A stretch of DNA of 64,000 nucleotides, from the NCBI RefSeq assembly GCF_016584105.1, contig NZ_NRSM01000010.1, forward strand, positions 1 to 64,000. The letters run 5' to 3'. Origin of the DNA: Ectothiorhodospira shaposhnikovii (GTDB taxonomy: Bacteria > Pseudomonadota > Gammaproteobacteria > Ectothiorhodospirales > Ectothiorhodospiraceae). The translations under genes and the position numbers were made by a program. Of the stretch, positions 58,141-64,000 are shown in pieces; within the stretch, counting starts at the first letter, position 1, and each line of letters opens with the position of its first letter. Under the pieces are notes generated by a model that saw nothing but the letters and a program-made list of their open reading frames with translations, ran no database searches and was not told where the DNA came from.

Positions 58141-58860
58141 CTAACGATCAGGGAGTGACGGGGTGGAAATACCGTGATCCAGCGCCATGCGGAATAATTC
58201 GATATCGGACACACACCCCAGTTTGTCACGCAACCGTCCCTTGTATGTGCTGACCGTCTTCACGTTCAGCCCCAGATGGTGCGCAATCTCACCGGGTTTC
58301 TTGCCTTCCACCATCATGATCAGGATCTGCCGTTCCCGATGGGAGAGCCTGGCCAGGGGGTCGGCGGCCTTGTCTCCGGTTTCCGCCAGCTGCCGGGCAA
58401 TCTTCGGGGTGACATGACAGTCCCCGCGCATGGCCAGACGAATGGCCTGTATCAGCTCATCCTCCTGACAGCCCTTGCTCAGATAGCCGGCCACACCGCT
58501 ATCCAGCATCCACCGGGGGTAAGGGCCCTCCTCCTCCACGGTCAGGGCGATGATCTTGATGCCCGGCCGAAATTCCAGTGCCTTGCGCGTTGCTTCAAGC
58601 CCTCCCATGCCGGGCATGTTGAGATCCATCAGAATCACGTCAGGCCGCAGGCGCACCAGCTGTTCCAGGGCTTCCTCCCCGGATGCGGCCTCACCGATCA
58701 CCTTGATACCGGTATATGCCGTCTGGGCTTCAAGGAGACCGCGGATCGCGCGACGTACCAGCAGATGGTCATCCACCAGCAGCACATCGACCATGAGGGC
58801 GGTATTTTCAGATTTGCTGGCAGCTTCCCCTGCGGTATGTATCCCGATTGAGGAAGACAT
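58141..58860 (-). CDS. uvrY: UvrY/GacA-like response regulator
   Basis: 239 residues, NarL/LuxR type. Receiver with Asp30, Asp31 and acceptor Asp79 (VILMDLNMPGMGGLEATRKA), output helix-turn-helix from about 172 (LSHRERQILIMMVEGKKPGE). The similarity to E. coli UvrY is strong and the uvrC-pgsA neighbourhood supports it. Start 58860 is 3 bases after the CYTH gene; an ATG at 58794 (MVDVLLVDDH) matches the E. coli start better, so 22 N-terminal residues are uncertain. Likely target of the BarA-like kinase at 25.1 kb, controlling small RNAs of the Csr system. Confidence 0.88.
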   Translation of the reverse strand: MSSSIGIHTAGEAASKSENTALMVDVLLVDDHLLVRRAIRGLLEAQTAYTGIKVIGEAASGEEALEQLVRLRPDVILMDLNMPGMGGLEATRKALEFRPGIKIIALTVEEEGPYPRWMLDSGVAGYLSKGCQEDELIQAIRLAMRGDCHVTPKIARQLAETGDKAADPLARLSHRERQILIMMVEGKKPGEIAHHLGLNVKTVSTYKGRLRDKLGCVSDIELFRMALDHGISTPSLPDR

Positions 58861-58863
58861 GGT

Positions 58864-59331
58864 TCACCAGTCCTTATAAGGATGTCTGACAAGGCTCGTA
58901 TTGTAATAACGGACATCATGGGAGACTTCGTCTCCCACCCAGGGCGGCAAACTGGGGGAATCGTCAATGTGCCGCAGTTCCACCTCGGCCACCACCAGCC
59001 CGGCGTTATCCCCTTCGAAGACATCCACTTCCCAGACATGATCTCCATGGGGGACAAAGTGACGTGTCTTCTCAATCAGAGGATGGATGCAGAGGGTGTC
59101 CAGCAACTCCCGGGCATCTTCGGCCGGGATGGCATATTCATACTCCTGCCGCCTGACCCCAAGGGTGGCACTCTTGATGTTCAGGTGGGCCGAGGCGTCC
59201 GAGATACGAATCCGGATGGATGTCCTCTCGTTACCGCAGAGATAGCCCTGGCGATACTGAACGCATCTGGAAGCCTGCTGTTTCCAGGCATCCGAAACCA
59301 CGAGGAATTTTTTTTCAATTTCCAGTCCCAT
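58864..59331 (-). CDS. CYTH domain protein
   Basis: 155 residues from ATG 59331. MGLEIEKKFLVVSDAW is the CYTH signature (ExExK), followed by the strands of a triphosphate tunnel (RTSIRIRISDASAHLNIK, YEYAIPAEDARELLD, WEVDVFEGDNAGLVVAEVEL). Members hydrolyse inorganic triphosphate or similar compounds. Between fabH (90 bases) and uvrY (3 bases). Substrate here is unknown. Confidence 0.88.
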   Translation of the reverse strand: MGLEIEKKFLVVSDAWKQQASRCVQYRQGYLCGNERTSIRIRISDASAHLNIKSATLGVRRQEYEYAIPAEDARELLDTLCIHPLIEKTRHFVPHGDHVWEVDVFEGDNAGLVVAEVELRHIDDSPSLPPWVGDEVSHDVRYYNTSLVRHPYKDW

Positions 59332-59421
59332 GGCCGCCGACGCACAACCCTGCTGTGGATACGCCCGACATCCTACCACGATTCACAAGGATAACGGGAA
59401 GTGACTGACGCAATGCAGCAA

Positions 59422-60393
59422 TCAGAAATAAAGCAGGGCCGACCCCCAGGTGAAGCCGCCGCCAAAGGCCTCCATCAGCACCAGGTCTCCCTGCTTGATC
59501 CGCCCGTCACGCACCGCGGCATCCAGCGCCAGGGGAACGGAGGCGGCAGAGGTATTGCCATGCTTTTCCACCGTTACGACCACCTTCTCCATGGGCATCT
59601 TCAACTTGCGGGCGGTGGCCTGGATGATGCGGATATTGGCCTGATGGGGAATCAGCCAGTCCACCCGGGACTGATCCACGCCGCTGGATTCCAGGGTCTC
59701 CTCGACAATGCGCCCCAAGGTATTGACCGCCCACTTGAAGACCTCATTCCCCTTCATCTGCAGGTAGGCCTCACCGGCCATCATGTCGGCATATCCCTTG
59801 CCTACCCCCCTGGGGACATTGAGCAGGCTCTCGTATCGGCCATCCGCATGCAGGTGGGTGGCAAGAATACCCGGTGAATCCGAGGCCTCCAGAAGCACAG
59901 CTCCGGCGCCATCCCCGAACAGGACGCAGGTACCGCGATCATTCCAGTCAAGAATGCGGGAGATGGTTTCCGCCCCCACCACCAGGGCGCAACGAGCGCT
60001 ACCGGCACGAATGAACTGATTGGCCACGCCAAGCGCATAGACAAAGCCGGTGCATACCGCCTGGACATCGAACGCGGCACAACCGTTGTGGATTCCCAGG
60101 CGCTGCTGCAGCAGGCAGGCGGTACTGGGGAAGACCTGATCCGGCGTGGTGGTTCCCACGATGATGAGATCAATATCCTCGGGCCGGCGTCCCGCCATCT
60201 CCATCGCGGCGCGAGCCGCCTTTTCCGCCAGATCGCAGGTGGTTTCATCCGGTGCGGCAATATGCCGCTGACCGATGCCCGTTCGCTCACGAATCCATTC
60301 ATCGGAAGTTTCCACGAACTTTTCCAGGTCGTGATTGGTGAGCACCTTTTCCGGAAGATAGCTCCCGGTGCCCGTGATCCGGGAGTAAATCAC
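59422..60393 (-). CDS. fabH: Beta-ketoacyl-ACP synthase III FabH
   Basis: Starts fatty-acid synthesis by condensing acetyl-CoA with malonyl-ACP. 323 residues. Catalytic triad Cys114 (QAVCTGF), His250 (IPHQANIRI) and Asn280 (HGNTSAAS). Start overlaps the plsX stop by four bases. fabD, fabG and acpP do not follow; a CYTH gene does. Confidence 0.96.
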   Translation of the reverse strand: MIYSRITGTGSYLPEKVLTNHDLEKFVETSDEWIRERTGIGQRHIAAPDETTCDLAEKAARAAMEMAGRRPEDIDLIIVGTTTPDQVFPSTACLLQQRLGIHNGCAAFDVQAVCTGFVYALGVANQFIRAGSARCALVVGAETISRILDWNDRGTCVLFGDGAGAVLLEASDSPGILATHLHADGRYESLLNVPRGVGKGYADMMAGEAYLQMKGNEVFKWAVNTLGRIVEETLESSGVDQSRVDWLIPHQANIRIIQATARKLKMPMEKVVVTVEKHGNTSAASVPLALDAAVRDGRIKQGDLVLMEAFGGGFTWGSALLYF

Positions 60394-61418
60394 TGGTCTT
60401 TTGCCTCTTTCAGCAGTTCTTCCAGCCGCTTGTCAATACGCTGCGGCACCCGTTTGCGCGCCTCCAGACGGGCGATGCGGATGGCATTTTCAAAGGCAAC
60501 GGCATCGGCCCCCCCGTGGCTCTTGATCACCACCCCCTGCAGACCCAGAAGGCTGGCACCATTATAGGCACGGGGATCGATACGTCGCCGAAACGCCCTC
60601 AATACGGGCATGGCCACCAAGGCGGCAAGCTTGCTGTAGAGACTGCCGGAAAACTCGCTCCGCATGTAGTGAGACACCATGCGCGCCACCCCCTCGCTGG
60701 TCTTGAGGGCGACATTACCCACGAAGCCGTCGCATACCACCACATCCACATCACCGCAGTAGATGTCGTTGCCTTCGACGAAACCGATGTAGTTCAGGTG
60801 GCTGGCCTCCAGCATGCGGGCCGCCTCCTTGACCTGATCGTTGCCCTTGATCTCTTCCTCGCCGATGTTCAGCAGGCCGACCCGGGGCGAGGCGATATTG
60901 TCCACCGCACTGGCCAGCTCGGACCCCATCACCGCAAACTGATAAAGATGGGTGGCGGTACAGTCCACATTGGCCCCCAGGTCCAGCATGTGGGTATGGC
61001 CCTTGATGGAGGGAATGGCAGTGATGATGGCCGGCCGGTCGATGCCCGGCAGGGTCTTGAGCACATAGCGCGCCGTGGCCATGAGGGCCCCGGTATTACC
61101 CGCACTGACGCAGGCATCGGCCTGCTGGTGCTTGACCAGGTTGATGGCCACCCGCATGGACGAATCCTTCTTGTTGCGCAGTGCCTGGGACGGGGGCTCG
61201 TCCATGCCCACCACCTGGCTGGCGTGATGCAGGCGCAACCGGTCGGAGGGCGCCTTGCCACAGGCGGCCAGTTCCTGCCCGACCCGTTCCTTGTCGCCCA
61301 CCAGGATCAGGTGGATGTCGGAAAACTCCTCCAGGGCCTTGACTGCCGCAGGGACAACCACGTGGGCACCATGATCACCGCCCATGGCATCCAGTGCGAT
61401 GGTAAAGATTCCACTCAT
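60390..61418 (-). CDS. plsX: Phosphate acyltransferase PlsX
   Basis: Converts acyl-ACP to acyl phosphate, the first committed step to phosphatidate. 342 residues. Conserved [11 protein letters not shown] start, and [20 protein letters not shown] with [15 protein letters not shown] near the end. Start ATG 61418 is 26 bases after an intrinsic terminator, so expression depends on read-through or antitermination. Confidence 0.96.
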   Translation of the reverse strand: MSGIFTIALDAMGGDHGAHVVVPAAVKALEEFSDIHLILVGDKERVGQELAACGKAPSDRLRLHHASQVVGMDEPPSQALRNKKDSSMRVAINLVKHQQADACVSAGNTGALMATARYVLKTLPGIDRPAIITAIPSIKGHTHMLDLGANVDCTATHLYQFAVMGSELASAVDNIASPRVGLLNIGEEEIKGNDQVKEAARMLEASHLNYIGFVEGNDIYCGDVDVVVCDGFVGNVALKTSEGVARMVSHYMRSEFSGSLYSKLAALVAMPVLRAFRRRIDPRAYNGASLLGLQGVVIKSHGGADAVAFENAIRIARLEARKRVPQRIDKRLEELLKEAKDQ

Positions 61419-61444
61419 GGGAAAACCTGCTTTGAATCAGCGCG

Positions 61445-61476
61445 AAAAAGCTTCGTGGATAAAACACCCACGAAGC
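61445..61476 (-). terminator. Intrinsic terminator directly before plsX
   Basis: Perfect 9-base-pair stem GCTTCGTGG / CCACGAAGC (61450-61458 and 61468-61476) with a 9-base loop, followed on the minus strand by TTTTT (61449-61445). It lies between rpmF and plsX, 26 bases before the plsX ATG. A second perfect stem CCGGCCGG (61584-61591 with 61603-61610) lies just after rpmF. The layout fits attenuation. Confidence 0.75.
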
Positions 61477-61618
61477 CCATGGAATACAGCCCTCGGCTCC
61501 GTCCGGCAGGCGGGACGACGCGGGCAGGATGACACACACGCCGGCCAGATGCGAGCCGCTTGCCTCGACGAGGCAGAAGCACACCGGCCGGAATCCAGAG
61601 ATCCGGCCGGCAAACGTC

Positions 61619-61810
61619 TTACTCTTCGTCCTGCTGTTCCTTGGCCTTGATCACCTGCCGGCCACGGTAGAAACCGTCGGCACTGATATGGTGACGGCGG
61701 TGGATCTCACCGGTGGTGGGTTCGGTGGACAGGGTGGGGCCCTTCAGGGCGTCGTGGGAACGACGCATGCCCCGACGGGAAGGGGTGGTGCGACCTTGTG
61801 CAACAGCCAT
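61619..61810 (-). CDS. rpmF: 50S ribosomal protein L32
   Basis: 63 residues. [20 protein letters not shown] is the standard L32 start, and the C-terminal part ([15 protein letters not shown]) matches the non-zinc form: the four cysteines of the zinc-binding form are absent. Lies between yceD and plsX, the conserved yceD-rpmF-plsX-fabH order. Confidence 0.95.
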   Translation of the reverse strand: MAVAQGRTTPSRRGMRRSHDALKGPTLSTEPTTGEIHRRHHISADGFYRGRQVIKAKEQQDEE

Positions 61811-61897
61811 GGTGTCATCTCCATCTATACTGAATCTATACTGAAAAACATCAATGCCCCACGGGTCCCGACCGGAACCCGGGGGGCATGGGGTGTT

Positions 61898-62440
61898 TCA
61901 ACTGTCTGCGCCCTGCCCGCCCTTGAGGCGGCCCAGCACGGCAAACGGGTTGTTCTCTTCTTTCTGCGCGGCCTTCACGTCCCGACCGTTGAACTCGGGC
62001 TGAAACCCGGCCTCGCATGCCTGCTCCGGGTGCAGGGGCACCACCGGCAGGCACAGCATCAGTTCATCTTCCACCAGCGCCACCAGATTCAGGCGCTCGT
62101 CACCGACCACCAGCACGTCTTCCTCGCCCAGGGCGCCGGCGGTCTGGCGATCTTCCTGCACCAGCTGCATCTCGAAACGGGTGTCCACCGGCAGGGCCAT
62201 AGGCTCCAGACAGCGCTGACACAGGGGAGCCAGCTCGGCCACCACATGGCCGCTCAGCCGGGGGCGGCCCGACGGCACACGGTCAAAGCACAGCTCAACC
62301 CGGCACAGACCTTCGCCCGGTCGCCCCAGCGCCTCGGCCAGACGCGGCATGGCGGCAAGATCCAGCACACCGTCCAGGACACGGGACTTGTCCGCCAGGC
62401 GGAAGGGATCGACCAGTTCGGGTAGCAGGCTGTCGGACAT
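61898..62440 (-). CDS. yceD: YceD/DUF177 family protein
   Basis: 180 residues. The conserved PLCQRCLEPMALPV core (cysteine pair) and ALVEDELMLCLPVVPLHP, NNPFAVLGRLKG near the end identify the family. YceD is reported to affect 23S rRNA and rpmF levels; role partly unknown. A strong TTGACA-N18-TAGAAT promoter puts the transcript start about 3 bases before the ATG, so the mRNA is probably leaderless. No ribosome-binding site is seen. Confidence 0.9.
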   Translation of the reverse strand: MSDSLLPELVDPFRLADKSRVLDGVLDLAAMPRLAEALGRPGEGLCRVELCFDRVPSGRPRLSGHVVAELAPLCQRCLEPMALPVDTRFEMQLVQEDRQTAGALGEEDVLVVGDERLNLVALVEDELMLCLPVVPLHPEQACEAGFQPEFNGRDVKAAQKEENNPFAVLGRLKGGQGADS

Positions 62441-62449
62441 AAGCGCGCA

Positions 62450-62479
62450 ATTCTAAAGGCGTTCTCGCACCAGTGTCAA
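62450..62479 (-). promoter_or_regulatory. Strong sigma-70-type promoter of yceD-rpmF
   Basis: TTGACA (62479-62474), 18-base spacer, TAGAAT (62455-62450) on the minus strand. One mismatch in twelve. Predicted start near 62443, within a few bases of the yceD ATG at 62440. Confidence 0.65.
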
Positions 62480-62529
62480 AAGCAATCTCCCCCATGACCT
62501 GAAAACCGTGAATCGCGCCCCGACTCCCC

Positions 62530-62546
62530 CTCTCCCTTCGGGAGAG
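62530..62546. repeat. Short palindrome in the yceD/pycA intergenic region
   Basis: CTCTCCC-TTC-GGGAGAG, a perfect 7-base-pair stem with a three-base loop. The sequence is of the CCCTCTCCC..GGGAGAGGG type found in many proteobacteria as a dispersed repeat. It stands upstream of both divergent genes, so it is not their terminator. Confidence 0.5.
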
Positions 62547-62604
62547 AGGTGGGATTATTCCGTTTCCATCAACAAGGGTGGCGCATATCGCCATGACCGT
62601 TTGC

Positions 62605-62634
62605 TTGAAAAGCCCTGCCCTGTTCAAGGATACT
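62605..62634 (+). promoter_or_regulatory. Candidate promoter of pycA
   Basis: TTGAAA (62605-62610), 18-base spacer, GATACT (62629-62634), ending 33 bases before the GTG start. A TATAAC at 62646-62651 close to the start is an alternative -10. Consensus guess. Confidence 0.35.
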
Positions 62635-62667
62635 TAGTGCTTTGCTTATAACGTGCGGGATGCTTGC

Positions 62668-64000
62668 GTGATAAATAAGTTACTGATTGCCAACCGCGGT
62701 GAGATCGCCGTCCGCATCATCCGTGCCTGCGCGGAAATGGGGATTACCTCGGTGGCGGTCTACACCGACGCCGACCGTCACGGTCTCCATGTCAAGAAGG
62801 CCGATGAATCCTACTCCCTCGGCCCCGATTCCCTGTCCGGTTATCTGAACGTGCATCGGCTGGTGAACGTGGCCCGCAGCGCCGGCTGCGATGCCATCCA
62901 CCCCGGTTACGGCTTTTTGTCGGAAAACCCCCAGTTTGCCCAGACCTGTGCCCGGCGGGGCATCCGGTTCGTGGGGCCGGACGCTGACATCATCCGCCGC
63001 ATGGGGGACAAGGTAGCCGCCCGCGAGGCCATGATCGCCGCCGGCGTCCCCGTGGTCCCCGGCAGCGAAGGCAATCTCAAGGATGTGGAAGAAGCCGCCG
63101 CCCTGGCCCGGGAGATCGGCTATCCGGTCATGCTCAAGGCCACCAACGGTGGCGGCGGTCGCGGCATCCGTCGCTGCGACGACGAGGCCGCCCTGCGCCG
63201 AAATTATGAGCGTGTACGCTCCGAGGCCACCAAGGCCTTCGGCAGCACCGAGATCTTCATGGAGAAGGCCATCATCAATCCGCGCCACATCGAGGTGCAG
63301 ATCCTGGCCGACCGCCACGGCAACGTGATTCACCTGTTCGAGCGCGACTGCTCCATCCAGCGCCGCCACCAGAAGCTGGTGGAAATCGCCCCCTCTCCCC
63401 AACTCTCCGAGGACCAGCGCCGGGAGGTGGGCGAACTGGCGGTACGGGCGGCCCGGGCGGTGAACTATGAAAATGCCGGTACGGTGGAGTTCCTCATGGA
63501 CGCCGACGGTCGCTTCTACTTCATGGAGATGAACACCCGGCTGCAGGTGGAACACCCGGTCACCGAAATGATCACCGGCGTGGATATCGTGCAGGAACAG
63601 ATCCGCGTGGCCTCGGGACTGCCCCTCACCTACCCCCAGGATCAGATCACCCGGCGCGGATTCGCGGTGGAATTCCGCATCAACGCCGAGGATCCCAAGA
63701 ACGACTTTCTGCCCAGTTTCGGCCGCATCACCCGCTACTTCGCCCCCGGCGGACCGGGCGTGCGCACCGACGGCGCCATCTATACCGGCTACCACATCCC
63801 GCCTCACTATGACTCCATGTGCGCCAAGCTCGTCGTCTGGGCCATGGACTGGGACAGCCTGATCCGCCGTGCCCGGCGCGCCCTGGGCGACATGGGGGTC
63901 TACGGGGTGAAGACCACCATCCCCTATCACCTGGAAATCCTCAACAGCGAGGCCTTCCGCCAGGGCAGCTTCGACACCGGTTACGTGGATGCCCATCCGG
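62668..64000 (+). CDS. pycA: Pyruvate carboxylase subunit A (biotin carboxylase), cut by the window edge
   Basis: The first 444 residues are visible; the frame is open at base 64000. Start GTG 62668. It begins INKLLIANRGEIAVRIIRAC, the biotin-carboxylase N-domain, then the ATP-grasp part with MLKATNGGGGRGIRRC, FERDCSIQRRHQK, EFLMDADGRFYFMEMNTRLQ, and the C-domain FRINAEDPKNDFLPSFG. RFAPGGPGVRTD-like and YHIPPHYDSMCAKLVVWA segments match Pseudomonas PycA more than AccC. Carboxylates biotin with ATP and bicarbonate; the carboxyltransferase subunit PycB/OadA is expected just downstream. Confidence 0.9.
   Translation, partial: MINKLLIANRGEIAVRIIRACAEMGITSVAVYTDADRHGLHVKKADESYSLGPDSLSGYLNVHRLVNVARSAGCDAIHPGYGFLSENPQFAQTCARRGIRFVGPDADIIRRMGDKVAAREAMIAAGVPVVPGSEGNLKDVEEAAALAREIGYPVMLKATNGGGGRGIRRCDDEAALRRNYERVRSEATKAFGSTEIFMEKAIINPRHIEVQILADRHGNVIHLFERDCSIQRRHQKLVEIAPSPQLSEDQRREVGELAVRAARAVNYENAGTVEFLMDADGRFYFMEMNTRLQVEHPVTEMITGVDIVQEQIRVASGLPLTYPQDQITRRGFAVEFRINAEDPKNDFLPSFGRITRYFAPGGPGVRTDGAIYTGYHIPPHYDSMCAKLVVWAMDWDSLIRRARRALGDMGVYGVKTTIPYHLEILNSEAFRQGSFDTGYVDAHP

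Noticed and set aside
62680-63996. 438-codon open frame on the minus strand
   Set aside because: Antisense to pycA, which carries complete biotin-carboxylase motifs on the other strand.

Overview
The window is a GC-rich, almost gap-free chromosomal segment of a gammaproteobacterium. Gene order and protein types (the lpx/bam/rseP/pyrH/tsf/rpsB block, rpoE-rseABC divergent from nadB, a BarA/UvrY pair, glyoxylate bypass genes, an Azotobacter/Pseudomonas-type rhodanese, a PycA-type carboxylase) suggest a free-living, Gram-negative member of an early-branching gammaproteobacterial group such as Chromatiales/Ectothiorhodospiraceae. The family assignment is inference. I recognised no rRNA, tRNA, transposase, prophage or CRISPR array.

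Layout. 1-2.0 kb: four plus-strand genes, including a possible PhoU-like phosphate-transporter tail, a coiled-coil protein, a membrane PH-domain protein and a 58-residue protein. 2.0-14.8 kb: one long minus-strand envelope/translation cluster read as rpsB-tsf-pyrH-frr-uppS-cdsA-dxr-rseP-bamA-skp-lpxD-fabZ-lpxA. 15.0-20.7 kb: map-glnD-dapC-dapD on the plus strand. glnD and dapC form one uninterrupted frame across an 11-C tract. 20.7-23.9 kb: cysM-exonuclease-rlmD-small membrane protein on the minus strand. 24.2-27.9 kb: a plus-strand two-gene unit of a periplasmic binding protein and a BarA-like hybrid kinase. 27.9-34.5 kb: lepA-lepB-DUF4845-rnc-era-recO-pdxJ-acpS. 35.3-39.7 kb: the rpoE-rseA-rseB-rseC-degP/mucD-glutaredoxin stress operon, divergent from nadB and a rhodanese. 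42.5-48.3 kb: orn, phhB, rsgA, hinT, recR, ybaB, dnaX, rraA. 48.4-54.9 kb: aceA and aceK flanking a hybrid histidine kinase. 55.0-62.4 kb: two minus-strand groups, yceD-rpmF-plsX-fabH and CYTH-uvrY-UDG-uvrC-pgsA. From 62.7 kb a pyruvate carboxylase biotin-carboxylase subunit runs off the right edge.

How the genes work together. Lipid A (lpxD, fabZ, lpxA), outer-membrane assembly (bamA, skp), isoprenoid and carrier lipid synthesis (dxr, uppS), phospholipid synthesis (cdsA, pgsA, plsX, fabH) and the envelope stress response (rseP, rpoE, rseA, rseB, degP) are all present, so most of the sigma-E circuit and several of its usual targets lie together. The BarA-like kinase and UvrY-like regulator form a likely Gac/Rsm pair split across 30 kb. 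aceA/aceK control carbon flow at isocitrate and pycA feeds oxaloacetate, linking the right half to central carbon metabolism.

Most of the window is ordinary housekeeping DNA and I found no clear new defence or biosynthetic system. The best leads are the poly-C tract joining glnD to dapC, the binding-protein/BarA signalling unit, the kinase between aceA and aceK, a palindromic repeat sitting inside two operons, intrinsic terminators placed directly in front of plsX and rraA, and a probable leaderless yceD transcript.
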